From Lepidodermella squamata (Eukaryota; Gastrotricha): a stretch of DNA of 64,000 nucleotides. Both the position numbers and the translations under genes were made by a program. Under the pieces are notes generated by a model, which ran no database searches, was not told the DNA's origin, and saw only the letters and a program-made list of their open reading frames with translations. How positions within the stretch are numbered: the first letter of the stretch is position 1; the number at the start of each line of letters is the position of its first letter. Below are positions 1-10,577 of the stretch, piece after piece. Where the stretch lies: the NCBI GenBank assembly GCA_047495785.1, contig JBLDXI010000054.1, positions 434,001 through 498,000 on the forward strand, read 5' to 3'.

Positions 1-1324
1 GGCGAGTGGCAGCGTCTGCATCGGGGTCGACGTAGGGCGACATCGGTTTGACGAAATGATCAAGCAGTGCATCAGCAAGGGCAGTAGAAGGCGGCAGGAT
101 CAACAGGGGTAGGGCGAAACTTATCGAGACGACGGAGGCGGGCATAAGCCTCTCGGTAGCGGTGCTGGAACGACAGAGCTTCAACATATCGCAGGTTGGA
201 GATATCCCGCCGCAATTGCTGAGCCGCTTTCGCAGCGCGGAACTGGGCGTCCAAGGCGTTGATCCTATCGACAAGCCCGGCATCAACTCGATCGCCGAGC
301 CCACGTTCAAGAATCCTCTTTCTTTCGAGCAGGGTACGAATGTCGCGGGTCATTGAAACTTTCCTCAGCTGAGTGCGGTCGAGCAGAGGGACGGAACACG
401 GCGAGATTCGGCGATTGCCGCACCAACCTGGCGCCGATACGAGTCGATCCGAATAACTGGGTCGCCGACATTAGGCAGCGGGATTTCGGACAGCAGCCGG
501 ATCAGGGTACGAGAGAATCCGAAACGATCGGCTCTGGAGATTTCGTAGCGAGGAGCAGGGTCCACGAGTTCGTAGACGTGAGCAGGGCCAGAGCCGGACG
601 GAAGACGAACCCTGACAGACGTGCAGAAGTGATCGCTGCTGAGTCGGTCGCCAACAGACACGCCACCATCGAGAAGGCGAAGCGCCGCGTCGTTGACAAT
701 CCAGATATCGAGCGTAGACAGGGCCTTGTGAGCTTTCGACAGGTGCGTGGGAGGCGAGGAGAGAACAGTCAGACCGAGACGGGTGACGAACTGATGGACG
801 GAATAGCCGTGAGGGTTCCATAAATCGTGGGACTGTGAACCCCACAGTGGAGACTTGCCATTGAGATCCCCGCTAAAGATACAGGGGAGGCCGGAGGCGG
901 AGGCCCCAGCGAACTCGGTTTCCAAGAAGCTGAGATCCAAGGACGACGTCGGCGGACAACAGCCGGTAAGAAGACGAACAACAGACGAGCCAGCGAAAGG
1001 GACAGCATCCAAAGCGAGCCACTCACTAAGCTTGCGACCAGTCAGAGCCAGCCGCCGCTCGGCGACCACGAGAGCGCCCTCCCGAACAAACAGAGCAGCG
1101 CCGCCACGAGCGCCATTGAGCAACAGATCCTCGGAGTCCTGTACCCGATCACAACGAAAAATTGCATAATCCCTAGAGGTTACACGCAAAAGAGAGAAAA
1201 GAAAGGATTCACTTATGAAATGAGCAAAGGGTTTATAAGTCTCTAGCTGTTGACAAGCTTCAGCTTCCTTGCCGGGGAGGCCGCACGGATTCCATTGTAG
1301 TAGCGTACGCAGCGTATTAGCCAT
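1..1324 (-). pseudogene. Non-LTR retroelement ORF2, 5' part: AP endonuclease and pre-RT region
   Basis: ORF2 of a LINE-type element running off the left edge, so the reverse transcriptase lies outside. It starts at ATG 1324-1322, overlapping the ORF1 stop at 1319-1317. Endonuclease motifs are visible in order: LLQWNPCGL near the start, a GGAALFVREGAL strand, GDLNGKSPLWGS (the GDxN motif), LDIWIVND, and LSSDHF (the SDH motif). These are the signatures of AP-like endonucleases that nick the target DNA. The endonuclease frame ends near 365. The following pre-RT region (353 down to 72, then on to 1) continues in other frames, so there are at least two frameshifts. Its last codons resemble the pre-RT segment at 26.66 kb. 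Jockey/I-type affiliation is likely from domain order. A dead copy. Confidence 0.85.
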
Positions 1325-2827
1325 TACGGGTCGAGCTGGTTTGTGGCGGCAGCGGGGAGGCGAAGAGCCGGTCGAATAAGCGTCCGACAGTGTCGAGTCG
1401 GCGCTCGAAAGCGGCTTCCATACGCTGGAACCGCTCTTCCATAAGACTAAAGAGCCGGGCGCCATCAGGCGACAGAAAGTGACCGCGGAGTGCAGGATTA
1501 ACAGGCGGAGTAGCAGGAGGCACCCACGACGGAGAAGGGGATGACCACGGAGCAGGCGTTGGTCCGCCGACAAAGTCACGGGTGGAGAGAAAGTGCGTGG
1601 GGCCACCCCGTAGGTGCTCGGGGACCTTCGCTTGTTGACGACGCTTTTCACGTTCGGCGGCTTTCGCTTCACGGGCGACGGCGATGGCACGGCGACGGGC
1701 CACCTCGTCAGCCTGGGCGGTCTTGAACGCAGGGCAGCCCCGCCACGAACCAGAATGATGAGGCTCACCGCCGCCACTGCAGTGGGGGCAACGACGATCT
1801 TCAGGCTCAGCGAGACAGGTGGAAATCGTGTGATCAGTCGCAGCACAGCGGCTGCATCGTTGCGTGGTGTCCGGAGAACAATCCACAGCGACATGGCCGT
1901 AAGCGGCGCACTTCAGACAGGTAGGCGGAGAGCCTTGCTTTTCAACTTGTGGACTTTAATGCGACGATTCAGAAACTTGACATCGTTAGCCATGGCATCC
2001 TCGTAATGCTCAGCCGTTCGAAAGACGAGCACCATCGCCGACGTCTGCTTACCAGGGAGCGGGGGAATCTCGCGGATTTCCTCGATATACTCGGGCCGGA
2101 AAAGTGGGCGCAGAGTATCGCCAGTGTAACAGGAGGGCAGGCGGTAGCATATGGCCGAGCGTTTGTCTTTCAAAATGCGATCTGATTCGGTCACAGTCGG
2201 GTCAGGCCGGCCCGGATAGTGAATGCGGAAGTCTGAGTCGCGAAACGCACCCTTAGGGAAGCCGGTACGCTTGAGTAGCTTGTCAGCGTCCGTCGCAGTG
2301 GCGCACTTCACGCGGAGGCCGCCGCTGCTCATGACATCGACAGCGACGGGCGCCGGCCATGGCGCAACGCGGACCAACTCTGGCTCGAGCTCTCCACGAG
2401 TCATGCCAGTGACGCGGTCGATTATCACGACCTTGCAGTTGACAGGCGCCTCTTGAGGTCCAATAGACGGGTGGGGAGCAGATGTACGAGTCGGGGGCGG
2501 AGGCGGCGGGTCTTCCTTGCGCGCCACTTTACGCTTGGGCGACGCTTGCTGCCAGGGCTGGTTCGACGCCCCACTGGAGGACGGGGGTGGGGAGGACGGT
2601 GGACTGTCAACAGACATCTGAAGGTCACCGAACGAAGACAGGTGAGGAGGGGACTGCCCAGTCGGCGGGCAGGGAGACGACGGAACGGTGTCAGCATTCT
2701 CCGAGCGTAACTGCTGGATTAGCTGCATGACTAGAGCAACCTGGTCGACCGTCAGATCGTCGACCCGCAGCTTCTTCGCTCTCTCTTCGACAGTCATTCC
2801 AAATGGCTTCTTCGCTGGTGTAGCCAT
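1317..2827 (-). pseudogene. Non-LTR retroelement ORF1 (gag-like, CCHC zinc knuckles)
   Basis: Nucleic-acid-binding ORF1 of the same element. The best start is the Met at 2827 (MATPAKKPFG); an in-frame Met at 2887 exists but precedes less gag-like sequence. The N-terminal third is Pro/Ser rich and is followed by a globular region. Near 1913 this frame stops just before the zinc knuckles, which continue in the next frame to 1317: CLKCAAYGHVAVDC, then CSRCAATDHTISTC, then a CPHC...H...C-like third. ORF1 is therefore split by a single frameshift around 1900-1915. A decayed copy fits better than programmed shifting because ORF2 is also frameshifted. Confidence 0.8.
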
Positions 2828-3035
2828 ACTCCAGTAAACTTCCTCAAGGCTGTGGCGCGATGGGAAGCGTCGAGTAAATAATATCAATTAAAAAACCTCA
2901 GAAAATTTAATATTCAATCGCAAAAGATTTGAAATGCGGCTGTAACTTTCTTCCCCATAGTATTTATCATTATGAGTTTCAAGCTTGAAATGGAGATCGA
3001 ATGAAATGGGACCACATTCAACGGTTGTAAGACAG

Positions 3036-3150
3036 TTCAGCAAAACTTAGTTCAGCAAGCAACGTCAGTTCAGCAGTGATATTTGAGCAGGAGACTCTTC
3101 AGCAACCGCTACTTCAGCAGACGCTATTTCAGCAGACAGCACTTTAGCTG
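3036..3150 (+). repeat. Imperfect TTCAGCA-rich tandem repeat
   Basis: About eight TTCAGCA or TTCAGCAG words spaced roughly 10-15 bases apart, several followed by ACGCTA or CGCTA. It looks like an eroded short tandem repeat; no function is visible. Confidence 0.5.
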
Positions 3151-3414
3151 GCGACCATTCAACCCATTGTGTCTTTGTGTGTATATTTGCCAGGATACAA
3201 ACGAAGATGTTTATGTTTTTATGTTTTATGCCCCTATTGATGTTAAGTTTTTCTGGGCTGTAATTTAGACGTATTTAAACGTATTGTCCTGCAGTTTTAG
3301 TGTTATAAATTGTTGAATTCGTTTGTGCGAAGCTGACAAATCAACAACTGGAAAGCTTAAAAAAGGTGAGATTGCGATACATCATACTTTGTAGAAGCGT
3401 ATCTGAATAGTTCG

Positions 3415-3560
3415 AACTGAAATGGCCGGCTGTAAAGCGCTTTTCTCCCAAAAACAGAAATCGGTTGTTACTGGTCGGAACTATCGAGAGAGGTCTTCGA
3501 ACTAGAGCTCAGCTTCTGACTTTTACCGTGCCGTAATTCCTTTGAAATAATCGGAAAGGA
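3415..3560 (+). pseudogene. Degenerate homeodomain relic upstream of multi-homeodomain gene 1
   Basis: The DNA encoding an AAGCGCTTTTC...CAGAAATCGGTTG recognition-helix remnant, and the following AACTAGAGCTCAGCTTC block, match the same blocks after the orphan homeodomain at 9952-10176. No open frame survives. It is probably the tail of a lost paralogue. Confidence 0.35.
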
Positions 3561-5133
3561 TTTGATTCTTCGAAAGCTGCCTTTTTTGCGAATTCACCTT
3601 TTCCGGCGAGGTGAAAGTTGTCAACTGTCCCTGGTTTTGTTTCCCCGATTCAAATGCGAATTTCATTATATTGTTTGGTAACGATTTCTGTTTTGTAATA
3701 TCTAAAGGCATTGTTCATCTGAATTTTAAATTTTGTCTAACATAATGCCGCGAACTCCATTTCATGCCGATCAAGTCTCTCAATTGAAGAAGGTAACGCT
3801 GAGACTTTGCTTTTTTAACATTTCTTCTTATTGTATTAAGTGCCACTGATATTCAACACTTGCTCAGTGCTTGGAGTTGAGGCGAAATCGCAAGATTACC
3901 AAGGATATGGCTGCGTTTATAGCGAAAAACATCGGCACAACGGTTGTTAGAGTTCAAAACTGGTTTCACGCAAGAAGGAAAGGAGTTGAAGAGAAAACTA
4001 AGAAGAAGTTGCGAATCGAAGATATTCTCGGACAAGAAAATTTCAAATTGTTGATTTTGGAGGTGCAACATGATCCCAAGTTGGCAAAGGCGAGAAAGCA
4101 GCTGCTAGCCCGAAACTTTGGCCTTCCTGAGTGGCAAGTTAAAAGATTTTTCAGTATGCATCGCATCAAACAAAAGGCTGTTCGCACGATCATGACAAAA
4201 CAGCAGAAGGAAATATTCGAAAAAGTAAGCTTTGAAACGATGTAAAGTATATTTCATCTATCAGAAATTCTTGAACTATTAAGTTTGCTGTTTACTTTTT
4301 CCAATGTTTAACGCCAATATTTTCATGGGGAAATCTTGCTTGTCAAAAATTAATGCCTTGGTTGCTGCTAGAAGTTCTCAGTCGACAAAAAATATTCGGG
4401 CTATTTTCTGGTAGTGCTTCTCATATATTTAATCAATATTCTGGTTACTCTTTTATCAGGAATTCAGGAAGAATTGCAGCATGTCACAGCAGAGATTGAA
4501 CGAAATTGCCGAAGTTATGGGCATAACATCTCGTCAGGCCGGATGTCTTGTTGCTAAACAACGAACACGAGAGGGAATCCGTAGAATGGCGAAATCTGAA
4601 TCCATTCTATTCACGAATTCTCAACTGGCAGAACTAGAGGAAGCATTCCAGTCAACAGTGGCGATGGGCGATAGCTTTGACGATGTCCTCGTTCAAAGAT
4701 TGGCCATCAACACTGGATTGAAGAAAACCGTGATCAGAAATCGTTCGAGTTGCGACGTAAGAGACCTCGTTAGGCAGTACTTTCATGCGGTTTGTAATAA
4801 AATACTTGGTACTGGTATAAGCTACTGTTTATTCGTTAGTAATAGCATCATTATCGCGGCGCATCCGATACCGAGCGGTTGCAACGCCTACCAGAATGCG
4901 TACTGCGCACAAACGCTTCAGACAATTTCTCCGTTATCATGGCCAAATTCTTAAAATCAACCAAGTTTATCCTCTTCTTCCTTATTTCACCTTCGTTCAT
5001 TTCGAGCGTAGTCTAGGATAATACTTTTCTGTCTCTCTGTATCTATATTACTAAACGACGAAGGTCCTCAACGGCTAAATTTGAATTTTCCTTTGTATTC
5101 GGCGGCATGCTTAAATAGTATACTTCTACTCAC

Positions 5134-5220
5134 TGGGTAGCCGAGTGCTTAGTGTCATTAGATAGAGAATAAAAAACTACTCGAGCGAAAAATGCCAGAT
5201 TTCGAATCCGTCAAATCCGC
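5134..5220 (+). other. tRNA-like remnant (possible SINE head)
   Basis: A box A-like TAGCCGAGTGCTTAG at 5137-5152 is followed about 50 bases later by a box B-like GATTTCGAATCC. The order resembles Ser/Leu tRNA genes, but the stems do not close well. Likely a decayed tRNA-derived repeat, not a functional tRNA. Confidence 0.25.
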
Positions 5221-6325
5221 AGTGTCAAAAATGCCAAAAAACAAATAGAGCGCTTTCTGATTTTGAACGCAATTTAATTTAAAATACGAAAACATTTTTA
5301 AACTGTTAGTTAATTACTAAATCAAATTCTTATTAATTGAAATTTAAATATTTTCCATGGCGACGCGTTTGCGGGGAAATTCAAAAATTCCGGTCGCCGG
5401 GCGCCGCGTCGCCTGACCTTTGGGGTTCCATTATCTCAACCAAGGACACGTCCACGGGGTCGGGGCATGGCAAATTCGTGCTCAGCATGGTCGAATTGAT
5501 AATTACAGCATGAGAAAAGCAAATAAATCAAAAAAAAATTAATTATGTTGATCTCATGCATTGTCGTCACTATTCACAGGTACCATGATGGAAGACGCTC
5601 TAGATGTTACTCCTTGAGGGCGAATGGCGACTTTTAAAAGCTTTTACTACTGCTTTTCTATCTTAGATTTGTTGATTTCGTAGAAATAGATGGTTAATTA
5701 GTGTTTTCACATCTCATGAACGTCCTTTGCAAGATGTTGGATGTTCATGTTACGCATCCCTTTTAGGTTTAACCTCACTCATCTATTGCAAGATCTTCTG
5801 AGACTGGCTCAGGTCTGTAGAGCATCTACCAAGATCATTTTATTAATGAATCAACTATGCTGAGTAAGAAAAACAACAGTAAAACCTTCGGGGAGTAATC
5901 CATCACCTCAAGGACTGAACTAATTCGACTTAGCCATGTTACAAGTGTTCTTGCCTGTGCATGAATCAGATATGCTAACCCTTTCATATATTCACATTTC
6001 TATCTGGGCTTTCTAATCAAATCGACCATGTTGATGACGAATCTTAAGTGCGTTAACTTCAGGGACGTGTCTTTAGTTGAGATTTTAGAACCCATCAGTG
6101 TAGTCGACGCGGTTACCAGTGATCCGAAATTTGAGAAATTCCACGGTGGGTATACATTGGGTTCTAATTCGCCTGTTATTTACTAGTTGTCTTGTTGAAC
6201 CATGAACCATGACCCATGACCATCACCACTTGTTGAAACATGACCAGAGTCTTCGAAAGGGCATACTTTGTTATTGAGTTTCTCATTCCCGGAGCAACAT
6301 TGCATGCAACCCACGAAAATGCATA

Positions 6326-6714
6326 CCGTATTTTGTGGATAAACGACGATTAGTGACGAAAAATCGCAACCTATCCAACTTAACCACTTACCCAGCAGGC
6401 GCTCATGTAAGCCACTTCATACAAGGCCCTGCCTATTAATACGGTTCTGCCCAGTGTGCGAAGTAGGACTTGGGACCTGAGGTGTTTTCTACCTGTTTTC
6501 TAGAACCCAGCCGAAGAAACCAAAGGGTCCCCCCTGTGGTTTTTTCAGCCTTTCTCTGGTTGGAGCCCTGGAGCTGGGGTGTCGCGACACCCCAGCACCC
6601 CTGTACTTCGCACCCTGGTTCTGCCCTTTATTATTTCAAATGACCATTACCCTCTGCCCTTTATTCCGGTTCTGCCCAATAATTGGGTCCTGCCTAATAA
6701 TTCGTAAAATACGG
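6326..6714. mobile_element. TA-flanked MITE with CCGTATTTT termini
   Basis: CCGTATTTT at the left and AAAATACGG at the right, each bordered by TA. It contains repeated GGTTCTGCCC words and a nested GTGCGAAGTA element (6456-6613). It shares the CCGTA end and GGGCAG-type interior with the elements at 28739-29134 and 53360-53773. Confidence 0.55.
6456..6613. repeat. Short GTGCGAAGTA...TACTTCGCAC repeat
   Basis: About 158 bp with 10-bp inverted ends and an inner palindrome GGGGTGTCGCGACACCCC. Related copies are near 21102-21257, about 61165-61290 and 61794-61922. Confidence 0.55.
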
Positions 6715-7754
6715 TATTATGGAACTATGGACTAGATGAGCCAATTTTTCGACTATTCAGCCCCTAAATCCTGAAAATGCCAAGATAGCACTTATTACGC
6801 TATTATTCATAACCTATTTTGTGAATATCCTTCTCCATTATCTCGCAGATATTTCGTTATCCTTCTTAAATTCTATGACATGAAAAAGCGATCACATATT
6901 TTTCTGTTTCGATCACAGAATCAATCGCATTTCATGTTTTGTCAACTTTTTATGAGCCGTTGAGCCGTACGAGCTAAAGTGAACTACAACCTACAACCTT
7001 GTGCGAAGCACGTGAAATCACTGGAAGTAGATTCGCAGCCGCACAGGGTCTATAGTAGAATCGCACAATGTTTGCGTACTTGGTAGCATTCGAGAATTGC
7101 TAGGATGATTTGCATCCCTACATCCTAAGAAAGATAGCGAATGTTCTTGGTAATGTCATCTGGTTAGCGATTTAGCGATAATTGATGATTAGCAATTAAC
7201 AGCGATTCCGCCGTATTCGAGTAATGCTCGATTGGCTTGATTCCTATACGACAAATCCAGACCCACCATGCAAGTTTGGGTTTCACGATTTTTGCGCGGA
7301 CTTCGTAATGAAATACTACGTCTAGAGCAAAATGCCACGGACTAATTGTTATCAAAGAAAACAAAGAAAGTATATTTTACAAAGCGCATCCACTCGGTCA
7401 TTTTTGTTGGAATCCTATAATTAGGGCTATCAGGAATGCTGACGGCACTTCAAACCGATCTATTGGCGAGAATGTAGATTCTCCGGGGTTCAGAGTAAGT
7501 GAAGGCTAAAAAGTGGCGCGTACTTCACGATGAGAACGGGTTACGGGTAGATCTCTGGAGCAACTGGAGCGATTTGTTCTGCTTGGCAAGGATAAATCAA
7601 AGCGCAGCTTGTTAGAGACAAATCTGATCTGCTCTAGGTATTAAAATTTAACACTTAATGAGCTTAATTAGTCTCCAATAGACTAATTCTTCGTTTTGAA
7701 AGGGGAGAAAACAGCATTCAAAGCAGGATGCATCGCCATCACTACTCCGTAGTT

Positions 7755-7938
7755 GTTAGCGTCGTTGAATAACTCGGATTCGGGCTTGTTCACGTCAGTT
7801 ACAGATTACAGACAGTTGACGGGTGTCAAGTTTGCTTCCCCTCTTCATTTATAACGCTCCTATCACCTTTTACTTGTCACTATTCATCTTGTAACTGACG
7901 TGAACAAGCCCAGATCTGAGTTATTCAACGACGCTAAC
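7755..7938. mobile_element. Foldback MITE, GTTAGCGTCG ends
   Basis: About 184 bp. The left arm GTTAGCGTCGTTGAATAACT is answered at the right by its complement, and pairing extends through most of the element (GGGCTTGTTCACGTCAGTTAC against its complement). Same family as 8275-8457. Confidence 0.7.
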
Positions 7939-8274
7939 GCTCCCGTTTCTGTGGCTTACGAAGTTAGTTATCGTTAGTTAGTTTGCTAGATACCCAATAG
8001 AGTATCGCCGTCCTCTATTCTTGAAAATTGTTACTTCACCTGTTTCGGTTTTAGGGGATACATTTTCAGAAAACTTTGAATACCGCTTGTTTTATGATTG
8101 CGACACTACAAAGATTATCCGCTACCTTCCAGCGGCGGGGTCTACTTTCAATAATATTACGTGTTCATAAATATCATTCTATAATTTTTCGCAGTAATCA
8201 GATGAACTTTCTATTTAGAATGGGTCATTTCTAAAATAGTTAGTAATGATTCATCAAAATCTTATCGCAATATC

Positions 8275-8457
8275 GTTAGCGACGTTGAATAACTTTAATT
8301 TGGGCTTATTTAAATCTGTTTCAAGGTCACGGGTGACAAGTAAAAATGACATTTTTCAAAGTACAAAGAGGCAAAAACAAAATGCTTTTTACTTGTTACC
8401 TATCAATTTGAAATAGATGCAAACAAGCCTAAATCCGAGTTATTCAGCGTCGCTAAC
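8275..8457. mobile_element. Foldback MITE, GTTAGCGACG ends
   Basis: About 183 bp hairpin with GTTAGCGACGTTGAATAACT at the left and a near-complement at the right. The inverted repeat extends to ATATC/GATAT. Second copy of the family within one host element. Confidence 0.65.
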
Positions 8458-9951
8458 GATATCTCTCAAAGCTATTAAAGTAGCAATAGTGCATCCTATT
8501 AGCTGCCGAATTGTTAAATTGAAAATGTTAAATTCTGCATTGTTGATAGGATTATTTTACTTCAACTTTTACGCGAAGTCGCCCCTTTATTTATAGCTGA
8601 TTGGATATTGATTGGGAATCAGAAATGGAAAATAGGCGAAATTCCGGCAAAAGGTCGCTACTAAACTATTGCTGAGTGCTGGCTATTTCGATACATTCAT
8701 AGCAATTTGAGATGCAACCGCTCCGCAGTTGTAAACAACCGCAATATAGCGGTATAATAATATATAGAAATATGCGCTAGCACTGGCGGTCCCTTACGTC
8801 GCAACACGAACGAAATTGGTTCCAGGACAGGCGCAAATCTGCTGGCCTAGTAAAGAAACAAAAAACTCTCGATCCAAGTAGTATTCGCGCTCTCAATGCC
8901 GTGGGTTCAATTCTTGATTAAAGGCTGCAGTGTTCCAAATATGTTGTAAACAGGAATTCGCTGTATCGAGCCGTTTGGAAGTAGAAAGAAGGCTAGAGAT
9001 AGTGGAAAAGTTTGGATTAAAACCCAGCCAGGTTCGTCACTTCTTCGTTAGAAAACGGAAACAATTAGGTATAGCGAAAAAGAAGCAATCCCGTCCTCGA
9101 ACACTGGTTAATTTCCAGAAAAAAACCTTGACTAAGGTGTGAAGAGGCTTATAATTCCAAACGGTGTAATTTTTTAATTTCTTCTTTTTGCACTCAGGAA
9201 TTCAATGAGAATCCAGATCTACTGGAAACTGGAATGAGTCGCCTTGCAGAAAGTCTGGAAATCCCTTTTAACATTGTGAAAGGTTTCTTCGAAAATCACC
9301 GCTCAAAAGCTCGAGGTCCTGCTAGACGTCGAGCAAGAAGAGCATTGACCTGGGAACAGCGGCTTCTTCTAGAAAAGGTGATTCCTGAAAAGTTTCAAGA
9401 TTCCAAGAATTGCTTTATATCATCATTGCGATTCCATTTATTTAGGAGTATAAAATCTCCGAATTCGTAACTCATGAGCAAGCTCAACGCCTAGCTTCTT
9501 CAATGGGGCATTCAATCGCGAAGGCAATTACTAATGCATTTTAATTATTAGTTATTTTTTCAATTCTTTTCATTTAATAGATAAAGAGGTGGTTCAATTC
9601 TAAACGGTTTTATGAAAAAACTAAGCAGAAGACAGTTGGTTCTTGAACATCTTGGTTTCTCCTGTTACAAACTACAGTTCATGGCGAATATTTACCTACC
9701 TTACGGAACGGTTACAAGCAATTTTATCGGGCTTGGAGGTTTCTCCATCCGTATCTGGTATTATTACAGTTTTGAATAGGGAATTCCCAGGCTAAATACC
9801 CAGAAATCGTGATGAATATCGTAATTGTACATTATAGAAATTGTAATGATCTTTTATCTCATCAATTGTGACCGATTTTTTCCGTAGGTAAAAAACATAA
9901 AACATAAAAATCTAAATCTAGGTGTAATCTAAATACTTCTAAATACGCGAT

Positions 9952-10176
9952 TTGAAAGACGTTTTTGCTAAAAGCGTAATGGAGAGTGGGAAATTCGATG
10001 AAGCTCGCTGTAGAAGCATAGCTGGCAAGGTCGGATTGAAATTGACAGCGGTGAAGATGAAGCGCTGGTTCGCCCAGAAACGGAAATTGGTTGGCATCGG
10101 TGCGAGGCGAATTTTTCAGAGTGATCTTTTAACTAGAGCTCAGCTTCATACGAAGGACCGCGCCAAAATTCCTTGA
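9952..10176 (+). pseudogene. Orphan homeodomain unit (unit-4 type)
   Basis: 74-codon frame. Residues about 1-52 align with unit 4 of the array: a DVFAKSVMESGKFDEARC helix region, then GLKLTAVK, then the recognition helix MKRWFAQKRKLVGIG. No flanking units and no clean splice sites were found. A fragment of an extra paralogue. Confidence 0.55.
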
Positions 10177-10577
10177 AACTAATCGGAATATTCGAATGCA
10201 TAAAGAGCTGCCTTGTTGTGATTCTCCCCAGTGAAAGGAAAGAATCTCAGCCCATATCGCAGGGTGGTCGAAGGAACGATCTGCCTAAAATATATAAACA
10301 AATATATAAATAAATCTGCCTAAAATATAAACAATGCTTTAGATGCATAGAAAAAACTGGCTCAGTTTTTCCGGCAAGCGACTGACTTGGTCTAGATGCA
10401 AAAATATATTTTCCGCCATTTGTTTCTATTTTAGGCAGGTCGTGGGCAGTCGCCCACTCCGCGATATGTACCTGGCGCTCGCTGGCAGTTTCACAAAAGA
10501 GAAGACGGTAACAGACTTTGGTTTCACAGTAATCGGTCAGCATTCCTAATCAGACGTACATACTAATTTTAATTCAC
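10177..10577. other. Intergenic, no gene seen
   Basis: AT-rich DNA with an AAATATATAAACAA duplication near 10290-10335. The opposing short ORFs at 10247-10549 are mutual shadows without recognisable domains. Confidence 0.4.

Larger units (their letters stand above)
2888..3744. other. Intergenic region upstream of the homeodomain array
   Basis: No convincing gene. It holds a run of imperfect TTCAGCA repeats (3036-3150) and a degenerate homeodomain relic (about 3415-3560). The ORF at 3083-3268 is low-complexity repeat translation. Confidence 0.5.
4742..8812. mobile_element. 4.07 kb non-autonomous TIR element inside gene 1
   Basis: The termini are inverted repeats of about 25 bp: the left starts CGTTCGAGTTGCGACGTAAG and the right end is its near complement. 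They are flanked by AAAT at 4738-4741 and again at 8813-8816. The 4-bp duplication lies between the codons for Asn and Trp of a homeodomain. No transposase-sized frame is present; the longest ORF is 66 codons. The interior holds nested elements at 6326-6714, 7755-7938 and 8275-8457. The superfamily is not assignable; several DNA-transposon groups make 4-bp duplications. Confidence 0.75.
3745..9646 (+). pseudogene. Multi-homeodomain gene 1, seven units, split by a 4.07 kb element
   Basis: Exons (inferred): 3745-3792, 3868-4224, 4460-4741 continuing at 8817-8900, 8954-9136, 9198-9377, 9446-9523 and 9581-9646, with stop TGA at 9644-9646. All introns are phase 0. Exon 1 begins MPRTPFHADQ. Recognition helices include VRVQNWFHARR (unit 1), KRFFSMHR (unit 2), VRHFFVRKR (unit 5), KGFFENHRSK (unit 6) and IKRWFNSKR (unit 7). 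Unit 4 is cut after VIRN and resumes as WFQDRRKSAG across the insertion; removing the insertion and one target copy keeps the frame. The rest of the gene is open. The last intron starts with GC (GCGAAG|gcaatt) and ends ttaatag. A nuclear DNA-binding role is inferred from the fold only. Unless the insertion is spliced or excised, the protein stops inside the element. Confidence 0.75.

Noticed and set aside
365-1894. One 509-residue protein on the minus strand
   Set aside because: Only the part from 1324 down is real (endonuclease); the N-terminal 190 residues are a shadow of ORF1 in another frame.
1895-1920. Programmed frameshift in the retroelement ORF1
   Set aside because: No clear slippery site, and ORF2 of the same copy is frameshifted too, so mutation is the better explanation.
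5134-5220. Functional tRNA gene
   Set aside because: Boxes A and B are loosely present but acceptor and anticodon stems do not form.
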